Origin: Ruegeria sp. HKCCD4315
GTDB lineage: Bacteria; Pseudomonadota; Alphaproteobacteria; Rhodobacterales; Rhodobacteraceae
Direction of reading: 5' to 3'
DNA: 64,000 nt
Assembly (NCBI RefSeq): GCF_013112245.1
Contig: NZ_WVRN01000001.1
Coordinates: 1,988,501 to 2,052,500, forward strand
In this document: piece after piece, positions 1 to 8,796 of the stretch
How the letters are laid out: every line of letters begins with the position of its first letter
How positions within the stretch are numbered: the stretch's first letter is position 1
Position numbers and translations under genes: made by a program
Notes under the pieces: generated by a model
What the model saw: the letters and a program-made list of their open reading frames with translations, nothing else
Database searches by the model: none
Told to the model about the DNA's origin: nothing

Positions 1-745
1 AGGCGTTGAACGGGCTAAGCGCGCCGCCGGTGTGCTTCAGGTACGGCTCGACCGTTCCGCGGATGAAGTCACGAGTACTGATAATCACGCCGCCCAGCGC
101 GCGGCCTTGGCCATCAATGTGCTTGGTCGCCGAATAGATTACAATATCTGCACCCTGCGCAATCGCGCGCGAAAACACCGGGGTCGAGAACACGTTGTCC
201 ACCACAACAAGGGCACCGACAGCGTGGGCCAGTTCGGCCACAGACGCGATATCGATCACCTCCAAAGTCGGGTTCGACATGGATTCGAAGAACACCGCTT
301 TGGTGTCGGGCCGGATTGCGGCCTTCCATTGCTCAAGATCAGTGCCATCAACAAAGGTCACATCCACACCAAAGCGGGTCAGGATGTTTTCGACGATGTA
401 CAAACAGGATCCAAACAAGGCTTTGGCAGAGACGATATGATCGCCTGCCTTCAACATCGAGGTCAACGCACCGTTGACAGCGGCCATACCCGATGCCGTT
501 GCAAAGGCGTCTTCGGCCCCTTCCAACGCTGCGATACGCTGTTCGAACATGGATACAGTTGGGTTGCCGTAACGGGCATAAATGAACTCGTCAGGTCCGC
601 ACTCCAGAAACCGGGCTTCGGCCTGTTCTGCGTTTTCGTAAACGAAGCCCTGCGTCAGGAAAATCGCCTCGCTCACCTCGTTGTATTGGCTGCGGCGGAT
701 GCCGCCATGGACGGCTTGGGTGCGTTTGTTCCAGTTCTCGCTCAT
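1..745 (-). CDS. metZ: O-succinylhomoserine sulfhydrylase MetZ, 3' end cut by window edge
   Basis: This PLP enzyme of the Cys/Met metabolism family makes homocysteine directly from O-succinylhomoserine and sulfide in methionine synthesis. About 248 N-terminal residues are present. The protein opens MSENWNKRTQAVHGG. The PLP lysine lies at about residue 208 in SATKHIDGQGR, and the RYGNPT motif is at about residue 59. The start at 745 follows an AAGG ribosome site. A SAM-II riboswitch about 80 bases upstream supports a methionine role. The choice of MetZ over cystathionine lyase or gamma-synthase rests on overall resemblance and the riboswitch; the C-terminal part that would help is outside the window. 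Confidence 0.88.
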   Translation of the reverse strand, partial: MSENWNKRTQAVHGGIRRSQYNEVSEAIFLTQGFVYENAEQAEARFLECGPDEFIYARYGNPTVSMFEQRIAALEGAEDAFATASGMAAVNGALTSMLKAGDHIVSAKALFGSCLYIVENILTRFGVDVTFVDGTDLEQWKAAIRPDTKAVFFESMSNPTLEVIDIASVAELAHAVGALVVVDNVFSTPVFSRAIAQGADIVIYSATKHIDGQGRALGGVIISTRDFIRGTVEPYLKHTGGALSPFNA

Positions 746-777
746 CTCAATCCTTTCAGCCTCTGGCAGAGGCAAAC

Positions 778-814
778 AAAAAACCCCAGACGCGGCCAAG
801 CGAAAGGGGTCTTT
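778..814 (-). terminator. intrinsic terminator-like hairpin between SAM-II aptamer and metZ
   Basis: On the minus strand AAAGACCCC is followed 15 bases later by GGGGTTTTTT, giving a stem with one G-U pair and ending in a run of T. It lies between the aptamer and the metZ start, where a transcription-control hairpin would sit. A second short perfect hairpin (GCCTCT/AGAGGC, 759-773) lies just before the metZ ribosome site. Confidence 0.6.
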
Positions 815-822
815 CATCCTGA

Positions 823-881
823 CCTTTTAGCGGTGTTGTTTAGCGTGGCCCGCAATCCGGTAACAAATCGCCACGTGGTCT
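823..881 (-). promoter_or_regulatory. SAM-II riboswitch aptamer upstream of metZ
   Basis: Read on the minus strand the stretch has the SAM-II hallmarks in order: a 5' stem arm CGTGGC, then GATTTG, then GGATTGC, the 3' arm GCCACG, the conserved AAACAA run, and the pseudoknot strand GCTAAA. SAM-II aptamers bind S-adenosylmethionine in a single H-type pseudoknot and repress methionine genes in alphaproteobacteria. Placement just upstream of metZ fits. The match was made by eye against the remembered consensus. Confidence 0.9.
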
Positions 882-1080
882 GTGATGTTGGCCTTACGCC
901 GCACATGCAGAGTCGTCAACCCCGACAAACCCATCGTCACAGATCTGTAATCAAAGGTTCGACGGGCCTTCCCCTGCGATGGCATCGCCCGAAGTCACAG
1001 CTTTTTGCGCTTCGCCTGCCGCAAGCCCTCTTGCCGATTGCTCAGAAACCCTCATGATCTCATCAACCTGAGGAGAGACC

Positions 1081-1770
1081 ATGATCGATCTGTATTTCTG
1101 GCCCACGCCAAACGGCTGGAAAGTGTCCATCGCCCTGGAAGAGATGGAGCTGCCCTACAAGACTCACCTGATCAATATCGGCAAAGGCGATCAGTTCGAC
1201 CCGGAGTTCCTGAAGATCGCCCCCAACAACCGGATGCCTGCCATTGTTGATCCCGACGGTCCTGATGGTGAACCCGTTTCCGTATTCGAGAGCGGTGCGA
1301 TCCTGATGTATCTGGCCCGCAAGACCGGGCGGTTCTATGGCAAGACCGAGCGTGACCGGATCGCTGTTGAGGAATGGCTGATGTGGCAGATGGGCGGTGT
1401 CGGACCCATGGCCGGTCAAGCGCATCACTTTTTGAAATATGCCCCTCAACTGGACCCACCACAGGACCTGCCCTATGCAAAGGACCGCTATCGCACCGAG
1501 GTCGCCCGCCTTTACGGCGTGCTGGATCGTCGACTGGCGGATAATGAGTACGTTGCGGGCGATTTCTACTCCATCGCAGATATGTCGATCTGGGGTTGGG
1601 CCAGCCTTTGGGAAGGTCAGCAGCATGTACTGGACAACACACCCCATTTCGCCCGCTGGCTTGAAACCGTAAGCGCCCGTCCTGGCGTTCAGGCTGGTCG
1701 CGCACTACACGCCGAATTGCGTGGGGATCACAGGGACAAGCAGTCGCAAGGGGTTTTGTTCAAACGATAA
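1081..1770 (+). CDS. yfcG: nu-class glutathione S-transferase, YfcG-like disulfide reductase
   Basis: A 229-residue cytosolic GST with an N-terminal thioredoxin-like domain (about 1-85) and an all-helical C-terminal domain. The motif Thr9-Pro10-Asn11 near the N-terminus, and the GKGDQF..PEFL segment, match the nu class (E. coli YfcG/YghU), which binds two glutathiones and has disulfide-bond reductase activity rather than classical conjugation. The ESGAILMYL segment is the usual glutathione-binding strand and helix. The start at 1081 has a strong GAGGAGA site. It is divergent from metZ. Its physiological substrate cannot be read from sequence. Confidence 0.88.
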   Translation: MIDLYFWPTPNGWKVSIALEEMELPYKTHLINIGKGDQFDPEFLKIAPNNRMPAIVDPDGPDGEPVSVFESGAILMYLARKTGRFYGKTERDRIAVEEWLMWQMGGVGPMAGQAHHFLKYAPQLDPPQDLPYAKDRYRTEVARLYGVLDRRLADNEYVAGDFYSIADMSIWGWASLWEGQQHVLDNTPHFARWLETVSARPGVQAGRALHAELRGDHRDKQSQGVLFKR

Positions 1771-1847
1771 CCCCAATCACGGCGAGCACATGATCTTTGG
1801 GTGATGTTCATTGTTTGGCAAAAAAACATTGGCCACAGCACAATGGG

Positions 1848-2324
1848 TCAGCGAAACTTGAATTCCGGCTCTGCTGGGAAGCGCATTGGTTTGCCAGCCC
1901 ATTGCTGACCACGCAGCGCTGTAACCTTCCTGCTTTCGATACGCATTCCGGCTGTCAGGACAAAAGCTCTCTGCCCCTGCGACTCAACTGATCGCTGGGC
2001 AACATCGGAACGGAAGTATTCCGGTTTTCTAGAGCGCCTCGACCGAAAACTCGGACCTCCACTTTGCTTCATTTCCGAAGTTTCCGACGACCGCGAAATC
2101 TCGAAACCCGTCAAGTTCAATAACTCGGAACGGTACATTTCAGCGGCTGCAAGGTGCTTGCTCTCGAAAGCGTATGCTTTCTGAGCTTCTTCAATCATTC
2201 TTGCAGAATGCACATACCCTTTTGACCGGCTGAGCACTGAAAGCTCTGCAAGACGGTCTAATATTTGATCTTCATCCAGACCGACGGTTTTTTTGAACGA
2301 TCCGTGCTGTGTAACGTTTGGCAT
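1848..2324 (-). CDS. hypothetical protein, doubtful
   Basis: The roughly 820-base stretch from 1771 to 2587 has no recognisable gene. The best coding candidate is on the minus strand, beginning at ATG 2324 (MPNVTQHGSFKK) and running 158 residues. Residues about 10-75 look protein-like, helical and charged (DEDQILDRLAEL, then IEEAQKAYAFESK), but the C-terminal half is low-quality and rich in Arg and Ser. The frame stays open upstream to 2489. There is no convincing ribosome site and no family I recognise. It could be a decayed gene or a lineage-specific one. Confidence 0.3.
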   Translation of the reverse strand: MPNVTQHGSFKKTVGLDEDQILDRLAELSVLSRSKGYVHSARMIEEAQKAYAFESKHLAAAEMYRSELLNLTGFEISRSSETSEMKQSGGPSFRSRRSRKPEYFRSDVAQRSVESQGQRAFVLTAGMRIESRKVTALRGQQWAGKPMRFPAEPEFKFR

Positions 2325-2587
2325 CCCGATTGACTCTGAGAAGACGTTGAGTGATGCGCGACCAAGCCCACCCCCGGGCCTCGGCTGACGCAAAAAGACA
2401 TGAGCAAATACCCACCCGATGTCGGAGAGTCGACCAACTGTCGCCAAATTGGCGGAAAAGCGCCTTTTGCTCACTCTTGGTGGATGCAAACACGTCTATG
2501 TGGCCATTCCCAAAAGAGCGGAATCGGACACCAAGCTGCTGAAAAAGCGTCTGACTTGCACCCGGCGCTGAGTTTCTTCGCACATAG

Positions 2588-3616
2588 TCACCAGCCACCG
2601 AAAACCGACGCAATTATCACCCAGGAACTCAGAACGATCCACGTTCCGGTGATAAGCCAGAACATCCAAGGTCGAGTCGCCCGATCAATCGGCTCAACAA
2701 TATCGGCGCGCCCGGATCTTAGTGCCAGCCATGTCCAGATCAGGAACAGCACGCCCCAAAACACCTGTAAATCCATGATCACGGCAAGCCATACGCAAAC
2801 CAACGCGATCAGCGACTTCCAGGCCACTCCCACAGGCGTGCCGTTGGCGCTTGAATCCGATCTTTCGCCGACCGCAGCGCCGTTTGGATCCAGAGTCTGG
2901 ATCATAAAATGAGCCCCTTGCCGGTCTGATACCAATACGCGGCCCTCCGGCAGGTCATTGTGGTGCTGCCCGGACCGCGCCTCGATTTGCCGTAGGGTAT
3001 CGCCGACCGATTTGACGCCAAAACACGGCATCCAATAGCGAAACTTTCCACGAATATCCTCGGGCACCTCTTCGGCCCAGGCAACAACTGTTCCGTCGGG
3101 ATGGCGTATATCATAGCGCGGCCATGGGCTTGCTGAGCTTTTCTCAAAGCGCCACCCGAACAGGTCCGCATAGAATGGCGCGATCAGCGCTATGTCAGGA
3201 ACGTGGTGAAAGCGGCCTATGATCTTACCAGCGCCTGGGGCACCGGTCTGGATGTCAGGTCCTTCGTACATCGTAAACCCCGCGCCGGACGGGTCCCGAA
3301 CCAACGCGATACGGGCCGCTTCACTGAAGGGTTGGGGCTCAACTTCGATGATGACCCCCTCGTGTGTCCGAGCTTGTTCGACCTTTGCGTCCAGATCATC
3401 AACATGGATGTAGGACATCCAAAATGATGGCATGTTCATTTTCGCCAAACGATCCGGCATCGGGAAGATTGCTGCAACCTCCTGACCGCCGATGGTGGCA
3501 AATTCATACGCCTGTTCTTTGCCAAAGGACCAATTGAAAAATTCAGCATAGTCCGTTCTGGCAGTGCGCATGTCGTAGGTGGACAGGTCCGTCCACAGAA
3601 AATGTCCGTTTGCCAT
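2588..3616 (-). CDS. VOC (glyoxalase-like) protein with C-terminal membrane segments
   Basis: A 342-residue protein. Residues about 1-120 and 130-245 are two successive vicinal-oxygen-chelate modules, recognisable from the start (GHFLWTDLSTYD) and the strands ending in DPSGAGFTMYEGP and DRQGAHFMIQTLDPNG. This is the CFP-30/glyoxalase-like two-module form, usually a soluble protein of about 250-260 residues. Here a further 85 residues follow, with about three hydrophobic segments (roughly residues 262-278, 281-297 and 318-338). The function of the VOC part is unknown; metal ligands cannot be assigned with confidence. A join to a formerly separate small membrane protein is possible. Confidence 0.75.
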   Translation of the reverse strand: MANGHFLWTDLSTYDMRTARTDYAEFFNWSFGKEQAYEFATIGGQEVAAIFPMPDRLAKMNMPSFWMSYIHVDDLDAKVEQARTHEGVIIEVEPQPFSEAARIALVRDPSGAGFTMYEGPDIQTGAPGAGKIIGRFHHVPDIALIAPFYADLFGWRFEKSSASPWPRYDIRHPDGTVVAWAEEVPEDIRGKFRYWMPCFGVKSVGDTLRQIEARSGQHHNDLPEGRVLVSDRQGAHFMIQTLDPNGAAVGERSDSSANGTPVGVAWKSLIALVCVWLAVIMDLQVFWGVLFLIWTWLALRSGRADIVEPIDRATRPWMFWLITGTWIVLSSWVIIASVFGGW

Positions 3617-3701
3617 CGCGCCCTCTGACCCGTTTCAATACCTATCCGAGCTATGACCGGGGCAGCGCCCTGTCCAGAGGCAGCACTATACGCAGATTGC
3701 T

Positions 3702-4076
3702 TTAATGCCCTTCCCCCCGCACCAGCACATCCAACATGCCCGAGATATCTTCGATCTCTTCCGCGATCACATGAGTCACCGAATGCGCCCGCTGCATCCG
3801 ACCTGTCACCTTCAGCAAACGCCCTGAAATCACCGCGCGACGGAATTGTTCGTAGATTTTGCGCCACACCACCACATTCACGATCCCGGTCTCATCCTCA
3901 AGCGTCAGAAAGATCACCCCCTTGGCCGTCCCCGGCCTTTGCCGCAGGATCACCAGCCCGGCCACGGCCACCCGCGCGCCCTCGGGCGGTGCAGTTAACT
4001 GGTTTGAGGGCAAACAGGATGGCGGGCGCGGCCAGCCCTGGTTTGGCGCGACAGTGCGAACAGGAGCAACAAGCAT
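3702..4076 (-). pseudogene. dnaE2: remnant of error-prone DNA polymerase DnaE2 (C-terminal OB domain)
   Basis: From about base 4001 down to 3702 the minus strand encodes the last 99 residues of DnaE2: PEGARVAVAGLVILRQRPGT, then KGVIFLTLEDETGIVNVVVW, then a GRLLKVTGRMQR strand and a leucine-rich end. Full DnaE2 proteins are over 1000 residues, and no polymerase or PHP domain is present. The open frame extends in phase to an ATG at 4076, adding about 26 residues that resemble nothing, directly behind an SOS box. It is most simply a deletion scar of an imuA-imuB-dnaE2 cassette. Expression as a 124-residue SOS-controlled OB-fold peptide is possible but unproven. Confidence 0.75.
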
Positions 4077-4078
4077 GA

Positions 4079-4093
4079 GAACAAAGATAGAAC
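4079..4093 (-). promoter_or_regulatory. LexA (SOS) box, alphaproteobacterial type
   Basis: The plus strand reads GAAC-N7-GAAC (minus strand GTTC-N7-GTTC), the LexA site of alphaproteobacteria. Its edge is two bases from the ATG at 4076 that opens the dnaE2 remnant. The imuA-imuB-dnaE2 cassette is a classic SOS operon, so box and remnant support each other. Confidence 0.7.
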
Positions 4094-4166
4094 AAACGCA
4101 AGGAAAGTCCAGACACGGCGCGATGAGTCGCAAATGAGGCTGGAAAGACCTAAATGCCTTGACTAA

Positions 4167-4525
<359 letters not shown>

Positions 4526-4526
<1 letters not shown>

Positions 4527-5287
4527 TGCATTCCAAAGCGCCGCGCACGCCCGCTCGCATTTGGCAAGACCGGGCGCGCGGCGCACTTACGTCTCTGTGC
4601 CTTTGGGTATCGACCTTAGGCACAGCAACTGGTGCCGAGCAAATTAAAGCGGCCAAGTTTACAGAACCCACTACACGCTATGCGCATGGGGTCTTGGGCG
4701 ACGCTGTTGAATACGGTGCATTGGAACTCCGCGTTCAAATCACCGGCTCAAACCCAAAGACCGTGACCGTTCGTCTGACCCAAGACCGCGTCTTCGAAGA
4801 TCTCGCACCACGGCTTATCGATATTGATGCTGACGGAACTCTCGAAGCGATTGTTGTCGAATCTCAGGATCAACAAGGCGCGCAACTCGCCATTTATAAC
4901 GCAAGCGGCACTAAAATCGCCGCTACACCTCACATCGGCACCCACTTCCGCTGGCTCGCCCCAATTGGCGCAGCCGATCTGGACGGTGACGGCCATATCG
5001 AAATCGCCTATATCGACCGTCCGCACCTTGCCAAAACACTGCGCGTCTGGCGCTATAAAGACAACGCCCTGACCGAGATCGCTTCGATACCCGGTCTGAC
5101 CAACCACAAGATCGGTGAGGATTTTATCTCAGGCGGTCTGCGCGCCTGTGGCGACCGCCCGGAGTTGATCGTGGCCAGCGCCGACTGGTCACGGATCATC
5201 AGCGTTTCTTACGACAATGGCTGGACCAAAACCGATCTCGGCCCATTCAAAGGCCCAAACAGCCTCGCCCAAGCGTTGAACTGCTGA
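4526..5287 (+). CDS. secreted FG-GAP/VCBS-like repeat protein
   Basis: A 253-residue protein with a long basic N-terminus and a hydrophobic stretch at about 18-38, suggesting export. Two calcium-loop-like motifs of the FG-GAP/VCBS class are visible, DIDADGTLEAIV (about residue 98) and DLDGDGHIEIAYID (about 152), and the C-terminal part ends with SLAQALNC. Such repeats form beta-propeller blades; this protein has few, so it may be an incomplete propeller. It is translationally coupled to the ferredoxin (TGATG junction). Function unknown. Confidence 0.7.
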
Positions 5288-5294
5288 TCCGTCT

Positions 5295-5354
5295 CTTCAT
5301 CTGGCTAAAAATACCTTGGGGGTGAGGCCGCAGGCCGAGGGGGCAAAGCCCCCT
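5295..5354 (+). repeat. dispersed 22-base motif followed by GC hairpin, copy 1
   Basis: Eight bases after a stop codon lies a 22-base motif (5295-5316) containing CTTCATCTGGCTAAAAATAC. It is followed by a perfect hairpin GGGGGC-AAA-GCCCCC (5339-5353). The same motif recurs at 10644 and 27992, with an inverted copy at 27958. It sits between convergent genes and may act in termination. Confidence 0.7.
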
Positions 5355-5360
5355 GCCCGA

Positions 5361-6629
5361 TCAACCATCCAAAGCACGCCACCCGATATCGCGCCGGTAA
5401 AATCCTTCGGGCCATTCCACCCCAGCAACCATCTGGTACGCCCGGTCCCGCGCCTCTTGCAACGAGTCTCCGCGCGCCGTTACGTTCAACACACGCCCAC
5501 CTGCGGCCTGCACCTGACCCTCAACAGCCTTGGTCCCCGCATGGAATACCATGTTGCTGCTGTCCTCGGGCAATGCGTTCAACCCTTTGATGACTGAACC
5601 CTTTTCATAGGAACCCGGATAGCCTTTGGCCGCCATCACAACCGTCATCGCGTGATCATCGGCCCAGTTCACCCGCATCTCGCCCAGCCGCCCTTCGGCT
5701 GCGGCATGCATCAAATCCATCGCCTGCGCACCAAGGCGCATCATCAGCACCTGACATTCTGGATCGCCAAAACGCACATTGTATTCCACCAGACGTGGCT
5801 GACCGCCCTTGATCATCAACCCAGCGTAAAGGACCCCCTGAAACGGCGTACCCCGGCGCTTCATCTCGGCAATGGTTGGCCGCACAATCTCTTCCATCGC
5901 ACGTGCTTCAACCTCTGCACTCAACACCGGTGCGGGAGAATACGCACCCATACCGCCCGTGTTCAGCCCGGTATCGCCCTCACCAACCCGTTTGTGGTCC
6001 TGAGCCGTCCCGACTGAGAGGATGTCCTCACCATCACACAGAACAAAAAGCGAGGCTTCTTCGCCTTCCATGAACTCTTCGATGACAACTTCCGCACCAG
6101 CACCGCCAAAAGCGCCGCCGAACATGTCGTCAATTGCGTCCAGTGCGGTCTGTTCGTCCATCGCGACGATCACGCCTTTGCCTGCAGCCAGACCGTCAGC
6201 CTTCACCACAATCGGCGCGCCTTGTTTGCGGATATAGGCCTTGGCAGGCTCGGCCTCGGTGAACCGGGCATAAGCTGCGGTGGGCGCATTGGCCGCGTCG
6301 CAGATTTCCTTGGTGAAGCTTTTCGACGCTTCGAGCTTCGCCGCCTCGGCGGAGGGACCAAAAACCAGAACTCCGGCCTCGCGCAAGCGATCAGCCACGC
6401 CAGCCGCCAAAGGTGCCTCGGGCCCGACAATCACAAAATCAATCGCGTTTTCTTCGGCAAAGCTGACTACAGCCCCGCCATTTTCAATATCCAGCGCCGC
6501 ACAATCCGCGATTTGAGCGATCCCGGCATTGCCCGGAGCCACGATCAGACGGTCGCATTTTGGGTTTTGCAACACCGCCCAGGCGAGACTGTGTTCGCGT
6601 CCGCCGCTGCCGAGAATGAGGATGTTCAT
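5361..6629 (-). CDS. purD: phosphoribosylamine-glycine ligase (GAR synthetase)
   Basis: A 422-residue ATP-grasp enzyme of de novo purine synthesis, joining glycine to phosphoribosylamine. The start at 6629 gives the family opening [18 protein letters not shown]; the frame continues upstream to 6740 but that is not homologous. Other landmarks are [14 protein letters not shown], the ATP-grasp [11 protein letters not shown] segment, [12 protein letters not shown] and the metal-binding [12 protein letters not shown]. It is divergent from xseA across 75 bases, an arrangement common in this family. Length and motifs are complete, so it should be functional. Confidence 0.97.
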   Translation of the reverse strand: MNILILGSGGREHSLAWAVLQNPKCDRLIVAPGNAGIAQIADCAALDIENGGAVVSFAEENAIDFVIVGPEAPLAAGVADRLREAGVLVFGPSAEAAKLEASKSFTKEICDAANAPTAAYARFTEAEPAKAYIRKQGAPIVVKADGLAAGKGVIVAMDEQTALDAIDDMFGGAFGGAGAEVVIEEFMEGEEASLFVLCDGEDILSVGTAQDHKRVGEGDTGLNTGGMGAYSPAPVLSAEVEARAMEEIVRPTIAEMKRRGTPFQGVLYAGLMIKGGQPRLVEYNVRFGDPECQVLMMRLGAQAMDLMHAAAEGRLGEMRVNWADDHAMTVVMAAKGYPGSYEKGSVIKGLNALPEDSSNMVFHAGTKAVEGQVQAAGGRVLNVTARGDSLQEARDRAYQMVAGVEWPEGFYRRDIGWRALDG

Positions 6630-6704
6630 GAATGCTCTCCGATCTGCTTGGCCTTGCCTGCGCGGCGTTCTAAGCTGGCCCGGCATTTGAAACAAGGCGC
6701 TGAA

Positions 6705-8189
6705 ATGTCCGATCTGCTCGATGACCCGATTCCGGGCCAAAATACCCCCGAATACACCGTTTCCGAGATCTCAGGAGAGGTGAAACGGACGCTCGAAGGC
6801 TCTTTCGGGCGAATCCGAGTGCGGGGTGAGGTCGGGCGCGTGTTCAAAGCGCGTTCGGGGCATTTGTACTATGACATCAAAGATGACCGGAACGTTCTGG
6901 CCTGCACCACATGGAAAGGACAGATTTCCGGCCTTTCCGTTGTGCCAGAAGAAGGGTTGGAGGTTGTCGTCACGGGCCGCCTGACCGCATTTGGTGCGCA
7001 ATCGAAATACAATCTGAATGTCGATGAGGTATCCGTCGCCGGACAAGGCGCATTGATGGCCTTGCTGGAGAAACGCAAGAAGCAGCTTGAAGCCGAGGGT
7101 TTGTTTGCGCCCGAGCGAAAGAAGCCGTTGCCCTATCTGCCGAATATCATCGGTGTGGTGACATCGCCTTCGGGTGCTGTGATCCGTGACATTCTTCATC
7201 GCCTCAGAGACCGGTTCCCGCGTAAGGTGCTAATCTGGCCCGTGGCCGTCCAAGGGGCGAATTGCGCACCAGAAGTCGCTCGCGCCATCGAAGGCTTCAA
7301 CCAATTGACGCCTGGCGGAGCCCTGCCCCGGCCCGACTTGATCATCGTAGCCCGCGGTGGCGGGTCTATCGAAGACCTCTGGGGCTTTAACGAAGAGGTC
7401 GTCGCCCGCGCCGCAGCTGCATCAGAAATTCCGCTGATTTCAGCCGTCGGGCACGAAACCGATACAACGCTGATCGACTTTATCTCGGACCGCCGCGCGC
7501 CCACGCCCACTGCCGCAGCAGAGCTTGCCGTGCCCGTCCGCATGGAGCTGCTTGCATGGACCGGAGAGCAAGGGGCGCGGTTGTCCCGTGCGGCAACGGA
7601 TGCAGTTCAACGCCGAACGCAAAGGCTGCGCGATCTGTCCCGCGCCTTGCCGCGCCCAGACAGCTTGTTGAACTCCCCACGCCAACGTCTTGATTTGATT
7701 GCAGATCGCCTGACACCCGCCTTGACCCGCGGCGTGCAAAACCGCCGTCTGCAAGTCGTCGAACTGTCCGCCCATCTACGCCCTTCGACCCTACGTGGTT
7801 TGGTAACAACACGTCAGGAATCGCTGCGCAACCTGTCGTCGCGCCTGTCTCTGCGCCCGATTCAGCGCGAGATCGAGCAGCAGCGGCAGAGCCTTGCCCG
7901 GCTTAATGATCGAATGAACACCGCTCAGACCACGCGTCTGGAACGCCTTCAGCAACAACTTGAGGCCACCGACCGCCTGCGCGAAACGCTCAGTTACAAA
8001 GCCACTTTGGAGCGGGGATATGCGGTCGTCCGTGCGGAAGGTGACGTGATCACCACCAAAGCCCAGGCGGCCACACATGCGGCGCTTGAGATCGAGTTCG
8101 CAGATGGTGTTCTGAGCACTGGCACAGCCGCAAAACCGACGCCCAAGAAACCCAAACCGGACGCCCCGGATCAGGGATCACTGTTTTAA
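6705..8189 (+). CDS. xseA: exodeoxyribonuclease VII large subunit
   Basis: A 494-residue large subunit of exonuclease VII, which degrades single-stranded DNA in both directions together with XseB. An N-terminal OB-fold (EISGEVKRTLEGSFGRIRVR) is followed by the catalytic domain with GVVTSPSGAVIRDI, ARGGGSIEDLWGFN and SAVGHETDTTLIDF, then a long coiled region and a C-terminal GYAVVR segment. I chose ATG 6705 because the protein begins there (MSDLLDDP); the frame stays open into purD antisense. No xseB gene is in the window. Confidence 0.96.
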   Translation: MSDLLDDPIPGQNTPEYTVSEISGEVKRTLEGSFGRIRVRGEVGRVFKARSGHLYYDIKDDRNVLACTTWKGQISGLSVVPEEGLEVVVTGRLTAFGAQSKYNLNVDEVSVAGQGALMALLEKRKKQLEAEGLFAPERKKPLPYLPNIIGVVTSPSGAVIRDILHRLRDRFPRKVLIWPVAVQGANCAPEVARAIEGFNQLTPGGALPRPDLIIVARGGGSIEDLWGFNEEVVARAAAASEIPLISAVGHETDTTLIDFISDRRAPTPTAAAELAVPVRMELLAWTGEQGARLSRAATDAVQRRTQRLRDLSRALPRPDSLLNSPRQRLDLIADRLTPALTRGVQNRRLQVVELSAHLRPSTLRGLVTTRQESLRNLSSRLSLRPIQREIEQQRQSLARLNDRMNTAQTTRLERLQQQLEATDRLRETLSYKATLERGYAVVRAEGDVITTKAQAATHAALEIEFADGVLSTGTAAKPTPKKPKPDAPDQGSLF

Positions 8190-8260
8190 GCCATGCTGAC
8201 CATCTGGGGCCGCAAAACGTCGTGAAATTAAAGGGCTCTGAGGTCTTGTGCTTGCTTTGA

Positions 8261-8656
8261 TCACACACCAACCTCAGGCCCATAGCACACCATTTCCTCG
8301 CCAAGTTCCTCAGCCTCATACAGCTCAGTCGCCTCTGGGTTGCCTTCAAACTGCGCAACCAGCCCGCCGCCAGATTGCGTAAAAACCCAGCATTGAGGGT
8401 CGAGCCTGTCTTCGTAGACAAAGCAGATCTGCTCGTCCCGCTGATACCAGACACCTTCCTTGCAATTGCCATCCAGAAAAGACCAGATCACACGCCGGTT
8501 CGGCAGATACCGCTCGACCCCGTAAACCTGCCCGTCGAACCCGTAGAACAAGGTTTTACCTTGCGTGTATCTGTCGAACTCCGTGCCAGATAAAGGCGTC
8601 TGGGCCGCAACGGCCTGCGCGGCAAAACTTGCGAGAATCATCCAATACCTGAGCAT
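8261..8656 (-). CDS. secreted hypothetical protein
   Basis: A 131-residue protein with a clear signal peptide (MLRYWMILASFAAQAVAA, cleavage after about residue 18). The mature part has three cysteines or more (GNCKEGVW, EQICFVYE, PQCWVFTQ) and is rich in Trp and Tyr, with a pattern seen in small periplasmic proteins of Rhodobacteraceae. The segment TQGKTLFYGFDGQVYGVERY resembles unnamed family members I have seen but cannot name. No functional clue from neighbours. Confidence 0.7.
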   Translation of the reverse strand: MLRYWMILASFAAQAVAAQTPLSGTEFDRYTQGKTLFYGFDGQVYGVERYLPNRRVIWSFLDGNCKEGVWYQRDEQICFVYEDRLDPQCWVFTQSGGGLVAQFEGNPEATELYEAEELGEEMVCYGPEVGV

Positions 8657-8796
8657 ATACGCACCCTGCCAGAAGCTTCACTTCGATTCCATTTACCGTT
8701 TGATGCTGGGACCTCATAAGAAAATTAACTTAACGTAAGCAATTGATTTCAAAACCCGCACCGGCTGAGATCGGTCGTGAGCAGTCGGAGGCACTC

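Noticed and set aside
32..1057. Plus-strand frame of 341 codons at the left edge
   Set aside because: It is antisense to metZ and crosses the SAM-II riboswitch; no family resemblance.
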